A stretch of 64,000 nt of DNA from Primulina eburnea (GCF_022965805.1 NC_133108.1:38076051-38140050), one strand, 5' to 3'. Positions 1 to 11,304 are shown, counted from the stretch's first letter. Made by a program: numbers and translations. The notes: generated by a model not told the origin, from the letters alone.

Positions 1-246
1 CCAATATTTCAGACCCGTATAGGTATGAGGCGGGTCATGGGTACTATAATACCCGCCCCATACCCATCCCATATATGTGTATATAAATATTCTAAGATTT
101 AGTTTTATTACTTTTTATATTTTAGTATCTCACCTCAAGATCAACCATAGACATGTCTGATTCTGTTTTGGGTTGGGCTTTAGTGTATTATCCAAATAGG
201 TAGACCAATTATAAATAAAGCCCTCATGTCCCTGCACCACTATAAC

Positions 247-421
247 TAGGGGTGAGCAAAATATCGGTCAAACCGAGAAAACCGAAAAAACCGAAAAAAT
301 TTAGAAATTCGGTTCGGTTTAATTGGTTTAATCGGGTTATTCGGTTTATAAATTCGGTTTAATCGGTTTATTCGGTTCGGTTCGGTTTTTTGGGAAAAAA
401 ATCGGTTAGACCGATAAAACC

Positions 422-494
<73 letters not shown>

Positions 495-888
495 GTTGGG
501 CCTCAAATTTAGATATGATGCATTTTTATTTCTACTGGGCTTTTTACATGATGGAAAGTTGGAAACTCAATTCTATTGAATAAACACAACTATTGGCTTC
601 GTTTTCTTAATTGATCAAACTTAGGCTAGGTGAATTGATTATCTCTGTATATTTGAATCATGTATTAAATTCAGTTGTAGTTTTGTGTAAATATGTTTAA
701 AAAGTTTATTTAATAAAAAATCGGTTATTTCGGTCGAAAACCGAAATAACCGAATTTTTATCGGTTCGGTTTCCTCGGTTTTCTTTTCAAAATTCGGTCG
801 GTTCGATTTTCCCAAAAAAAAATCGGTCGGTTCGGTTTTCGAAAATTTCGGTTCGGTCGGTTCGGTTCTGACCGATTGCACACCCCTA
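247..888. mobile_element. Non-autonomous hAT MITE with 8-bp TSD
   Basis: Terminal inverted repeats start TAGGGGTGAGCAA on the left and end TTGCACACCCCTA on the right. The element is flanked by a perfect 8-bp duplication ACTATAAC (239-246 and 889-896), the hAT-superfamily signature. The arms are rich in CGGTTCGGTTT / AACCGAATAACCG sequence that could fold back, and the middle has a (TA)n run. There is no transposase, so it must have been mobilised in trans. Translations of this region (lysine/threonine/proline/arginine repeats) are artefacts of the repeat. Confidence 0.85.
424..487. repeat. (TA)n microsatellite
   Basis: About 32 uninterrupted TA dinucleotides in the body of the 247-888 MITE. 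Confidence 0.95.
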
Positions 889-1333
889 ACTATAACTATA
901 CGCTAATGCTAGTGGTTCAAGCCTCAAGGTATCTATCAAAGAAGATTAATGTTTTCGTTTTAAAAAAATTCGGGTCTTACGGGTCTCATGGGTCTAACCC
1001 GCCCCGTTTCGTATTCAGGGTGGGACGAGTCCAAAGAATATTTAACCGGGGTGGAGTGGGTAATGGGTCGAAATTTTTTTCATGGGACGGGTCTTGAGTT
1101 TAGCCATACCCGCCTCATACCCACCCCATTGACATCCCTAGATGATTGTAGTTTTAATTTTTTTAAAATAATTAATACATATAAGTAAAAAAATGATATA
1201 AAGCATTTAATAGTTTGAAAGATATAAGATAAAGGTTTGATAAATAATTCATATATAAAAAAATGATCAATCATATCAGTCCAACAAACCAAACATAAGA
1301 TAAAGTGTTATTTAAAACTCGGCTCATATAATC

Positions 1334-1681
1334 TGTTGGGTGCAAAATTATATCTACTTGGTAGAACGATTGAACCGTGGTGCTTGAGTTGCTGTGTGGT
1401 TTAAAAGATTTGAGTTGTACCATTACTATCAGCTATATCTTTTGGTAAAACGGCAAGCGCTCGGTCTTACAATTGGTATCAGAGCTAAGGTCACGGGTTC
1501 GATTTTAATTGATTGCAAGAAGTGCAATTATTGGGAAGGAGATTGTTGGGTGCAATAATTGTCTTGCTTGGTAGGTCGATCGAACCGTGGTGCTTGAGCT
1601 GCTGTGTGATTTAAAAGATTTGAGTTGCACCATTACTACTAGCTATAGTTTTTGGTAAAACGTTAAGCACTGAGTCCTATA
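1334..1681 (+). mobile_element. TRIM retrotransposon, complete, 138-bp LTRs
   Basis: Two direct repeats, 1334-1471 and 1544-1681 (138 bp each), start TGTTGGGTGCAA. Right after the first repeat is a primer-binding site TGGTATCAGAGCTA (1474-1487) matching the 3' end of initiator tRNA-Met. A purine tract GGGAAGGAGAT lies just before the second repeat. The 5-bp flanks are identical (TAATC at 1329-1333 and 1682-1686). The interior is only 72 bp and codes for nothing. This is a terminal-repeat retrotransposon in miniature. A solo copy of the same LTR lies at 34239-34378. Confidence 0.93.
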
Positions 1682-1686
1682 TAATC

Positions 1687-3590
1687 CAACGGTAATGATG
1701 TGTACAATATCAGATCCATTTCAAATAAAGTAATACACTTGGCCCAGTAACACCAAGGATAGGGACTTGAGTTCGAAACCATATAGTAGAGAACATAAGA
1801 TAGGATAATAAATGTAAAAAGGTAAAGGGAAAAGATGATAAATGAAAATTAATTCTTATACTTCTCCTGTATTTCCAAAAAGTAAAACATATAAAGTCAT
1901 CTCAATGGTAGTTAACTAGATGTTGATAGTACCCAAGAATATAATTTAAAAATGCTTCAAACTCCTTGATTTTTCGTGTCTTCCTTTTATTAGAGTAAGT
2001 GTCCGGCAAACCAATTTATAGTTCGAGTTTTATTAACTTTAATGTGAAAACAATAATTATTTTAGTGATATTTTATGGTTTTAACCAATTATTACATGTT
2101 TATTATCTGTATACTCGTGTATGTTGTACAGATAAAAAACCTTGAGTATTCAATAAGTGCCATGAGTTTTGTCTCTCAACGTAGTTCATAAATTCATTAG
2201 TAAGTGTATTATATATTATAAAGCAATTCTTAGTCGGTTCAACCGCATAAAATAAGAATAAAAGTCGATCGAGCTTGATACTAGCATTAATGATGTAAAC
2301 GTCATATTTCATTGGTAAGGACATGGAGATGTCCCTCCATACAGATGAGTACTCATTTGATGAGACACTAAACAATCATCTCTTGGACTTTCTAAGAGAT
2401 TATCACTTATCAAGTGGATTAGTCAGCGGTTATGGTTGTAAATCATTATTCCTTTGACCTAGATAGCATGGAGGCTATACGTAACAGCATGCACTTTGAC
2501 TCGTTTGCCGACTTCATTGAGGGTCATCGGGTGACGATATTGAGTGTAATTTTGAAATATGTAAGAGCCAAAACATTATAGTCGGGGATTCACCTCTCAC
2601 TCTAGAGTGAAGATATCATATGTGATATGATGAGTTAATGGTATAAAGAATATCTGGACATAGTAAGACATGTATTTTAAGGAAATGTGTTTGTTAGTTG
2701 CATATACAATGTCAATATTATTACTCAAAGATACATCACATCGCTATCGAATTCATTCGTAAATCTAGTTGTATCAATTGTTGTAGATTTGATTGAGCTA
2801 TATGAGTTCAAGGGATTACACTGTACACTAAACATAACTTACTGGTTCTTACAGGCACTATCAATGATACCAAGAAGATCATGAGACGATGCTACTAAGC
2901 ACTCTTACCATGATGCGATGGGAGCAATCAGACTTGAATTCTGATGTTCTTGATCAATGTTGATGAAAAGCATAAAGAAAATTATGGTAAGCCAGTATAA
3001 AGACAAATGTTGTCATGATGGAGATTAAACAAGTTGCTTATAAAAGAATTTATAATTAGTTTCCATATTTGGAAGTTGTGGAAATTAGTATGACTGCTAA
3101 TTAAGCGAGAAGAGTGCAACTACCTAGTTAATGAAGGAAGTTCCAAAATAAGCAGCTGCTAAAAATGAATCAATGGAAAATTTTGATTATCGAAATTTCA
3201 CTTTTCAGCATAAAAATGATATTTGTACCATTTTCACAACGACGACGGTTTATTATTGATTAGGATTATTGTTAAGCCACAATTAATTAATTAATTAGTG
3301 AATTTATAGCTTACAAATTAAATAATAATTAGTAGTATTTGACTACTAAGTCAAAATTTTCAAGGAATTTTCTAGATGATCTAGATATTTGATTTGATAG
3401 TTAATTAATTATCTTATCGCATATTTCTATAATCAAAAGTTGAAAAGATCTACATATAGATTTTTGGTCAGGGATAACCCATTAGAATGGGTAGAATCCT
3501 AATGGGACTATAATTCAATGTTTAATATATTATAAATAATATTTATAATGAGTTGATAAACACAACAACGCATCCTAGTCTTCTTCTCCA
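1687..3590 (+). other. Gene-free; probable left part of the outer copia 5' LTR
   Basis: No gene is recognised. The tract joins at 3590 to sequence that resumes at 11305 once the 3596-11299 insertion is removed. That resumed sequence runs to a copia primer-binding site at 11744, so all or part of this tract is likely the outer element's 5' LTR. A plausible LTR start lies near 1988 (TATTAGAGTAAGTG), but no matching left end of a 3' LTR was found, so this limit is a guess. Confidence 0.4.
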
Positions 3591-3939
3591 TCCCTTGTTA
3601 GAGATTTTCTCTAAAAATCATGTTTTTGCACGTATATAAACATGAAAATCAAATATGCGGAAGCTTAAATCGAGTATTACCTCCGGCCATTGAAAGTTTT
3701 GATTTCTCTGATTTTCTTCTCGGTTGAAGCCTTCTAAACACTCCAATCTCTCTATAGATGGTGTATTATTATGTATGAGATTGTGTATCTAGGGACCTCA
3801 ATGTCTTCGGTATTTATAGGCAAACTCATATCATCAACGAGTTTATTATGGGAGCCTTATGTCAAAGGAAGAGTCGTGTACGTGTAGTATCCCGATGCCT
3901 AATTTGAGTTAATTATTGGATTAATTATATTTCGGTGGG

Positions 3940-4153
3940 ATCGGAAGGACCGAACCGGGTTCGGATCGTCCGATCAGAGTTCGGATCGTCCGAGACAGGT
4001 GGCTGGACACGTGGAAGACATGCAGGGTTCGGATCGTCCGATCAGAGTTCGGATCGTCCGAGACAGGTGGCTGGACACGTGGAAGACATGCAGGGTTCGG
4101 AAGGTCCGAAGTGTACCGGATCGGATCTTCCGAAGTGGATCGGATCTACCGAT
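3940..4153 (+). repeat. Array of eight TCGGATCGTCCGA-type palindromes
   Basis: Imperfect palindromes of the form TCGGANNNTCCGA start near 3940, 3960, 3980, 4028, 4048, 4096, 4120 and 4139. The spacing is 20 bp within pairs and 48 bp between them, caused partly by a 68-bp direct duplication (3960-4027 / 4028-4095). It sits directly upstream of the LTR TATA box, where an enhancer would be expected. Confidence 0.9.
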
Positions 4154-4160
4154 CGTTGTC

Positions 4161-4167
4161 TATAAAT
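4161..4167 (+). promoter_or_regulatory. LTR TATA box
   Basis: TATAAATAGAGG follows the palindrome array. The position, about 280 bp from the LTR start, suits the U3/R promoter of a retrotransposon LTR. Confidence 0.7.
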
Positions 4168-4786
4168 AGAGGCGCGAGGCTTCACTTTTTACTCGCCAAT
4201 TCCGAGTGTTCCAGAGCGTTTTAGTCATTTCTGATGGGTTTCTAGTCTTTTCCCGAGGTTCAGGCACTAGCGGGGAGCTACTGGTTTTGTAGCGGAGCTG
4301 TGCTCTAGTTGGGAGCTAGCGGCATCAGTGGGCTGACTACGGACGCAGGCTTGATTCTAGGGCTGATTGCTAGGATCTACTGGTTTGAGGTACGAAAGTA
4401 CTATCCGAGATAGCAGGATTGAGTATACTTTACTATGTGTTGCATGTTTATATGTTGCATTATTATCTGTCATATGATGCATGGTTTATTATGCGGCATT
4501 TGCATAATCATGTTGGGCCTGATTATCTTTGAGATAGCCTGTTGAGAGGGTGCTCAGCCCTCATTTGTTGTGGATGGTTGGACCCCGTTGGCCGACGGTG
4601 GTCAGGTCACTGGTATATCCACAGGTTTATTTTGGTATGGGAGCCACCTCCTGGTGCGACGGCGCAGAGTGCTACATACCTTGACGTCATTTACCTGAGC
4701 AGTATTTCGTTATACCCAGATCCTGGTATCCAGTACATTTTGCATACATGCATGTCATAGTCTTGTATACTCATGCTTTCGGTGCT

Positions 4787-4801
4787 GAGCGTTTTATGCT
4801 C
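4787..4801 (+). other. LTR stem-loop, GAGC/GCTC
   Basis: GAGC, loop GTTTTAT, GCTC, about 297 nt from the LTR 3' end. It matches in position similar stem-loops in five other solo LTRs here. Confidence 0.6.
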
Positions 4802-6660
4802 ACGTCCTCGGTTTATCTCTGTTTTGGACACCCTATTCGATGGGGCAGGTCTCAGGTTGGACGGTCCCGGAGGGAGTGGACAGGGAGCTGGCAGAGGTTG
4901 ACTTGTAGTTGTTGGTATTTGTTCTTGGAATTTAGTTCGATCTGGTTGTTTAAGTATTTTGTACTTACAGATTCGATTGGGTTGTATTACTGTTTTTCCG
5001 CTGTTTACCTGATTCAGTTTTAAATGTTAAATTTTGCATGCTTAAGATCTGATTAGTAGGTGATTCTGGAACGGGTCACTACAGTACGCATCTAAATTTT
5101 CTTGGCCGTCGCCAATTTCAATTTGTACACGCTACTTCTTTTAATATGTGTCACGTTTTTCTTACATTCTCCCACTTGACACATATATCTCATTTACCAT
5201 AGGAGAAAACAAAATACATGAATCATGGCAATAAGTCATCTTAAAACGATTATTATCTTCCATGTATTACAATGCATTATGTCTCTCAAATCTGTATAAC
5301 TTAATGAATAAACCCAATGTTTATTCGAGGTCCGACTTTATTGATATTTTTTCTCAAGATAACTGAATATGAGAAATATCATAACTGAATGCGTTTCATT
5401 ATCAAAACCAAATGTATATAACATAAATTTATTATGGAATCAAATACATCGGTAATTACCATATGATCCTTTAACATCTTAAATTTGCATGCCTTTAGGT
5501 TAAAAGATCATCAATTCAGTGCTAACGTGTTCAATGACCACTTTATTAACACGTTCTCCAACGGTTTAAAATACATTATGTCGATATACTTAATTCGACC
5601 ACCGCTTTAGTCACAAAGACCATAATTGAATTGCAGTAATATAATCTTAATGGCTTAGACATAGAATTCATAATTCTAAGCTCATAATGAAACTCCTTAA
5701 AATACACCACATAATAGTGCTTCAATGACGAATTTTGACTCAATAGTGGAAGTAGCAAATCACTTTCCAAATTGTCAATTCGTCTCGCATAAGCATGTCA
5801 AACTTTAATACCATAAAGGTATCCCAAAACATTTTGCAGCTTTTTAGTGGTCAAATATTTATATTACTCTGATAATAATTAAGCTCCCACAAACCTTCTG
5901 GTATTCATAACGGCCCACAATATTCTCAACAAAACTTAATGAAGAGATAAGATTGTAAAACCTGAAATACCATTAATGTGAGACATGTTTCAATCCATAT
6001 CGTTTTCTTAATCATGAAATATTAAATATTCATCATCACTAGAGAAGAATTCTTTATGTTGTTCGATGTTGCCTAATAAGACTATATTTGTTTAAAGACT
6101 CATCTAAAAATAAATGACAATTGAACCAACTTTTTATGGAATTTATATGATTGGTTTCACAACACACTTTTTAAATGGAGGATGTTGTGAATAGCAATCA
6201 ATACATATAACTTGTGTGGATGAATGAGCATCATAATGATCAATATTCTGAATTTGATCGCTCCCACTAATCAAGTCATTCTCAATAAATTAATATCAGA
6301 GTAATAGCTATATGCTGCAAAATCAATGAATACATGCTAATATTAATAAATGAAGCAATAAACCATATATCATGTTTTACCCATGTAAATCATAATCTAC
6401 ATATGAATCACTGACATAAAAATTGTCTGTGGACTGAATTTTTAATTCAATTAAATTCATACAACTTAATGATATAACTATTGAATTATATTCAATTCTT
6501 AATCCATGTGGATAAATTAAGAAAATAATTCAATATTGTATCTTAATTAATTATATTTAACATAACGAAATTTCTTGTGGGATAAATTTCAATGTTCAAA
6601 TATAATTAATTATAATTGATATCCCTTATAACCAAATGTGATCCTCATAATATATGTATA

Positions 6661-7410
6661 ATTTTAATTCAATCAAAGATGCTGTGGCTACTCTTCAATT
6701 AATTAAAATCATACGAATCACTAGGATATTAAATTCTTGATGCATAAAATATTTATTCTTCGTAATTATTCATCTCAAAGTATTATCAAAATGATGAATA
6801 ATTTTATGTAATTTATGTCTGTTATAATTAAATGTGATTAAAAATTTATGTATAATTTTAATTCAATTAAAGATGCTATCGATATTCTTTAATAAATTAA
6901 AATTATACGAATCACTAAGACATTAAATCACAATTCTTTAAATATTTATGCTCTTAATAAATGTCTTTCATGTGATCCTCAACCCACTTAATGTATAATT
7001 TTGCATAATTAAGGGTGTTGTGGCCAAACCTTAATTATTTAAAATTAGACGGTTCACTATACATAAATTTTGATTTTATAAATGTCCTTTATGTGATCTT
7101 TAACCGACTTAATGTATAATTTCTCATAATTAAGGGTGTTGTGGCTAAACCTTAATTACTTAAAATTATACAGATCACTAGATAAATGTCCTTTATGTGA
7201 TCCTTAACCGACTTAATGCATAATTTCTTATAATTAAGGGTGCTGTGGCTAAACCTTAATTATTTAAAACTATACGGATCACTAGACAATTTTATTTTAT
7301 TATGCTTCATAAATGCCCTTAATATGATCCAAATCTGACTTAATGTATAATTTCTCATAATTAAGGGTGCTGTGGCTAAACCTTAATTATTTAAAATTAT
7401 ACGGATCACT
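6661..7410 (-). repeat. Six-unit tandem array of long hairpins with a near-constant loop
   Basis: Units centre near 6685, 6880, 7018, 7140, 7252 and 7371. In the last four, arms such as GTATAATTT...AATTAAGG and CCTTAATTA...AAATTATAC pair almost perfectly around a loop reading GTGCTGTGGCTAAA. In the first two the inner stem is AAGA/TCTT instead of AAGG/CCTT, yet the loop still reads TGCTGTGGCTA or TGCTATCGATA. Flanking GTGATC and GATCAC extend the pairing. In the element's sense (minus) strand the loop is TAGCCACAGCA. No ORF is present. Confidence 0.8.
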
Positions 7411-8147
7411 TGACAAAAAATTTGGCTTTACTTAAATCTTTATATAATAATATTTAGTAACACAATCAACACTTTCCAAGAGTGCTCCCAAGAAAGATAA
7501 GTAGTGTTAAGGCCCTTTAAATACCTAACTCCTAGTCAGAGCAACATTCTTCAGGGAGACCAGTGGCTAGGCAAGGCAGTTTAAACCGATCTATGAAGAA
7601 CTCCCTCATATCATGTTTTCTTACGTCACCTTATAATTATTATTCAACTTAATTATCCACATTTATGTGAATCTTTATAAGCCAAAATTTTTCATATTAA
7701 ATAACTTTATATTCACATTTTTACTTAATATGAACAATTACATTACCCATCAGTTTTTCTCTTCAATCAGAGTAGTGATAAAGTGAGGATCAAAATGTAG
7801 GCTCCTCATCAGTTGTGGGGACCCGGACGCTAATCAAGTTCTTAATCATAATTGAGACTAATCAATCAATTAAAAACAGGGTCTAAATTTTTTTTTTTTT
7901 TTAAAATGCGGAACGTAGTGAAATCAAACTCATATACATATCCGTATAAAATACAATACGAGTCCTGTACTGCATGCCTTCAAAATAAACTAAGGTTTAA
8001 CAACTAATGTCAAGTGTTCAACCCTATCTCTAATCCAAGTCCGGAGCCTCCACTCTAATCACGATCTCTCCTCATCTCCTGGACCCTGATCCTGTCCCAC
8101 CTGTTGTCAAGTACACATACAGACAAGACAACAGCCGGATATACCGG

Positions 8148-8163
8148 TGAGAATATAATCCCA
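8148..8163 (-). other. LTR stem-loop (minus strand)
   Basis: On the minus strand TGGGA, loop, TTCTCA can pair with one G-U, about 350 nt from the LTR 3' end. The same sequence occurs at 32591-32606. Confidence 0.5.
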
Positions 8164-8773
8164 CCGACTCAAGTCCATCTCCCAATACCACATTGACTTA
8201 TACCTTTCTTTTGTCGGTTTCTGGCTCGGTCGATGTCCTGAACTCACAGCCTGTCTGGCAATGACAATATCAATAATCTCATATCAATATACCGTCCAAA
8301 TCAATAACAATCTGATCAATCTGGACTTAATTCAAAATCAACGGTATAACGGTACAATTTCAGTATTCCCGTCAATACCGATTCAACAGATAATAGTTAC
8401 AATCCATAACTCATATCTGATACAATATGTAATCCAATCACAATTCAGATCTGTCTGGTATAAATCAATATACCCTAAAAATTCATAACAATTCCATAAT
8501 CAGTCCGTTTCTTAGTCTGACTTCGATTCTATGATGTCTCATATGTCAAGAACAACATATATGAGTTCCATTCAGTTCTGACAATATCATAATTCTAAAA
8601 CATGTCAAAACGTAGTAAAACTTACGTCCAGTTGTAGCCTATGTCGCTAGGAACTCAATACCGAAGTCGGATTCAAATTCGGACGGACGGATTGAAAGAT
8701 AAAGGCGTAAGGATTTTTCACCAATCTCCCTCGACCCTTTCTCGATTTATGTTCTGATTTTCGAAGAACAATG

Positions 8774-8840
<67 letters not shown>
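8774..8840. repeat. (TA)n microsatellite inside a solo LTR
   Basis: A run of over 30 TA units just downstream (minus sense) of the GC-rich array, in the place of an LTR core promoter. The related LTR at 41153 also has a TA-rich tract here. Confidence 0.95.
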
Positions 8841-8844
<4 letters not shown>

Positions 8845-8891
8845 ACTCACGCATGCATCACAGCAAGTGGCTCATTTTCCGCAAGACACGC

Positions 8892-8985
8892 AACACCGCG
8901 GGTGCGGTCACCCTACGGTTTCGATGCACAATATTTCCCGAAGCACAACCACGGGTGCGGTGCTTCCTAGGCCGCGGGTGCGGTG
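8892..8985 (-). repeat. Array of ACCGCGGGTGCGGT motifs
   Basis: Three clear copies have their GGGTG core at 8900, 8953 and 8976, spacings of 53 and 23 bp. It lies at the same place in the LTR as the GCGCATATGCGC array in the related LTR 32262-34194, but the motif is unrelated. Confidence 0.8.
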
Positions 8986-10040
8986 TCCCCTCGGCCTCAC
9001 CTTCACCATTTCATTTCTAATTCTTTTCTCAATGTCCCGATTAATCCTTTTGTAATCCTATCAATTATAAATCAATAATTACAGATTACTGGGATTAAAT
9101 TTCCGGGCATTACATCAGTTTTTCTCTTTTATCAGAGTAATGATAAAGTGAAGATTATTTGTTCATTTGTGAATATCTGAAATATTTTATTATATTCACA
9201 TCTTACTTGATATGTTCATTTTAATTACAAACAACTTAATATAATTTAATATGAACACAATGTGAATATTATTTTTCCAAAATATTTTTCAATATCATTT
9301 GCATTTTAAATTCAAGAATAAATGCAAACACAATATTAAATTTACATGTACAAATCAAACACTTATCCGTAATATTTGACATTATCTAACATGCAAAAAT
9401 AATTTCTATATATGTATTGAAAATTACGTCGATATTTGCAATTATTTTAATGTGTACAAATTATTTAACCAAATGCTATATGTATACCGAATTATACATA
9501 TAACTTAGTAACACATTAATTATAATTTATTTATTATTATTCTTATAATAATAACAATAAAATCAACAACCGACAGTGGTTGAATAATCAAATTACTACG
9601 GGTCCCTTAGTAATTTTATTTATTATTTATTATTTTATTTTAAATAATAAATAAATAAAATAATAAATAATATTAGTACTTATCCCACAACCTGCAATCT
9701 CATTTTAATTGCTGGGTCTTTTGAATTTAATGAATTGCATGATTGATCATCTTATTCATGAATTATTCCAATCATTCTTCCATCTTTCTTCATGCAACCG
9801 AGAAATCCATTTCACAATTTTTTAGCAACTTTTCCTCCGAGAACTTCAAAGTACAAATTCTCCGAAAATTTAAGATTTCAAAGAAGAATTTCAAGGTGCA
9901 ACTGAGAGCATAATTATAAGGTAAGTTTTTTAACATCATTTTATCCGATTTTTCATTATTACGTAAATTTCAGAAAGAAATTTTTCAAAGTTCTATGATA
10001 TCGGAAAAATCAAAACAGATTTTCAAGGCAGAGGTATCAC

Positions 10041-10053
10041 GGCTCTGATACCA
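10041..10053 (-). other. Primer-binding site (tRNA-iMet) of the 3596-11299 element
   Basis: GGCTCTGATACCA on the plus strand is TGGTATCAGAGCC on the minus strand, next to the inner end of the right LTR. Confidence 0.9.
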
Positions 10054-10055
10054 AA

Positions 10056-11299
10056 TATTAGAGATTTTCTCTAAAAATCATGTTTTTGCACGTATATAAA
10101 TATGAAAATCAAATATGCGGAAGCTTAAATCGAGTATTACCTCCGGCCATTGAAAGTTTTGATTTCTCTGATTTTTTTCTCGGTTGAAGCCTTCTAAACA
10201 CTCCAATCTCTCTATAGATGGTGTATTATTCTGTATGAGATTGTGTATCTAGGGAACTCAATGTCTTCGGTATTTATAGGCAAACTCATACCATCAACGA
10301 GTTTATTATGGGAGCCTTATTGTCAAAGGAAGAGTCGTGTACGCATCTAAATTTTCTTGGCCGTCGCCAATTTCAATTTGTACACGCTACTTCTTTTAAT
10401 ATATGTCACGTTTTTCTTACATTCTCCCACTTGACACATATATCTCATTTACCATAGGAGAAAACAAAATACATAAATCATGGCGATAAGTCATCTTAAA
10501 ACGATTATTATTTTCCATGTATTACAATGCATTATGTCTCTCAAATCTGTATAACTTAATGAATAAACCCAATGTTTATTCGAGGTCCGACTTTATTGAT
10601 ATTTTTTCTCAAGATAACTGAATATGTACATAACTGAATATGAGAAATATCATAACTGAATGTGTTTCATTATCAAAACCAAATGTATATAACATAAATT
10701 TATTATAGAATCAAATCCATCAGTAATTACCATATGATCCTTTAACATCTTAAATTTGCATGCCTTTAGGTTAAAAGATCATCAATTCAGTGCTAACGTG
10801 TTCCATGACCACTTTATTAACACGTTCTCCAACGGTTTAAAATACATTATGTCGATATACTTAATTCGACCACCTCTTTAGTCACAAAGACCATAACTGA
10901 ATTGCAGTAATATAATCTTAATGGCTTAGACATAGAATTCATAATTCTAAGCCCATAATGAAACTCCTTAAAATACACCACATAATAGTGCTTCAATGAC
11001 GAATTTTGACTCAATAGTGGAAGTAGCAAATCACTTTCCAAATTGTCAATTCGTCTCGCATAAGCATGTCAAACTTTAATACCATAAAGGTATCCCAAAA
11101 CATTTTGCAGCTTTTTAGTGGTCAAATATTTATATTACTCTGATAATAATTAAGCTCCCACTAACCTTCTGGTATTCATAACGGCCCACAATATTCTCAA
11201 CAAAATTTAATGAAGAGATAAGATTGCAAAACCTGAAATACCATTAATGTGAGACATGTTTCTATCCATATCGTTTTCTTAATCATGAAATATTAAATA
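10056..11299 (-). repeat. 5' LTR of the 3596-11299 element, uninterrupted
   Basis: 1,244 bp; the undisturbed sister of 3596-6028. It shows the empty target of the 3883-5083 insertion near 10340. It differs from its partner by scattered substitutions and one small insertion (about 10621-10640), so the element is not brand new. Confidence 0.9.
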
Positions 11300-11304
11300 T
11301 CCCT

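Larger units (their letters stand above)
1..1140. mobile_element. hAT-like MITE, left end outside the window
   Basis: The two outer parts (1-246 and 897-1140) are built from CCCGCCCCATACCC / GGGTAATGGGTCG type inverted sequence. The right end is a terminus reading GACATCCCTA at 1131-1140, the reverse complement of TAGGGATGTC, a start seen in many plant hAT-like MITEs. The left end lies before the window, so its target duplication cannot be checked. A second hAT MITE (247-888) is inserted in it. No coding capacity is seen. Confidence 0.5.
3883..5083 (+). mobile_element. Solo LTR (Ty3-like, inferred), 1,201 bp
   Basis: It starts TGTAGTATCCCGATGCC, ends CGGGTCACTACA, and is flanked by a perfect 5-bp duplication GTACG (3878-3882, 5084-5088). 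The empty site is preserved in the sister LTR near 10340 (GTCGTGTACGCATC), which proves the insertion. There is no internal domain or second LTR, so it is a solo LTR left by LTR-LTR recombination. It carries a palindrome array (3940-4153), a TATA box (4161) and a stem-loop (4787-4801). Assignment to Ty3/gypsy (Tekay/Del type) is inference from LTR ends and layout only. Confidence 0.9.
3596..6028 (-). repeat. 3' LTR of the 3596-11299 element (split)
   Basis: It matches 10056-11299 nearly base for base once the solo LTR 3883-5083 and one copy of GTACG are removed, giving about 1,227 bp against 1,244 bp. The outer edge begins TGTTAGAGATTTT. The first TG has become TA at the inner edge of the other LTR. 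Confidence 0.9.
7814..9114 (-). mobile_element. Solo LTR, 1,301 bp, same family as 32262-34194
   Basis: On the plus strand it reads TGTGGGGACCCGG ... CCGGGCATTACA. The flanks are a perfect TCAGT duplication (7809-7813, 9115-9119). Both ends align closely with 32262-34194 (GGACGCTAATCAAGTTCTT; AATCAATAATTACAGATTA). Read on the minus strand, it has a GC-rich motif array about 130-220 nt from its start, then a (TA)n tract and a stem-loop near its 3' end. It is nested in the interior of the 3596-11299 element. The flanks also show an older local duplication (7750-7790 and 9115-9157). Confidence 0.9.
3596..11299 (-). mobile_element. Non-autonomous (LARD-like) LTR retrotransposon
   Basis: Two near-identical long repeats (3596-6028 and 10056-11299) bound the element. 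Outside them is a perfect 5-bp duplication TCCCT (3591-3595 and 11300-11304). The sequence GGCTCTGATACCA (10041-10053) is the reverse complement of a tRNA-Met primer-binding site directly next to the right repeat, so the element reads right to left. Without the nested solo LTRs, the interior (6029-10055) is about 2.7 kb and has no gag or pol. It depends on proteins from elsewhere. It contains a six-unit hairpin array (6661-7410). Confidence 0.85.

Noticed and set aside
3940..4153. Satellite or centromere-type repeat
   Set aside because: Only eight short units, confined to one LTR with clean target duplications.
4542..5023. Two ORFs of 72 and 91 codons in the solo LTR
   Set aside because: No similarity to gag or pol or any host protein I recognise. 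LTRs of this type are non-coding.
6640..7420. CRISPR-like array of spaced repeats
   Set aside because: The repeats are themselves hairpins about 110-120 bp apart in most of the array with related sequence between them, inside a plant retrotransposon. It lacks the short constant repeat and unique spacers of a CRISPR array.
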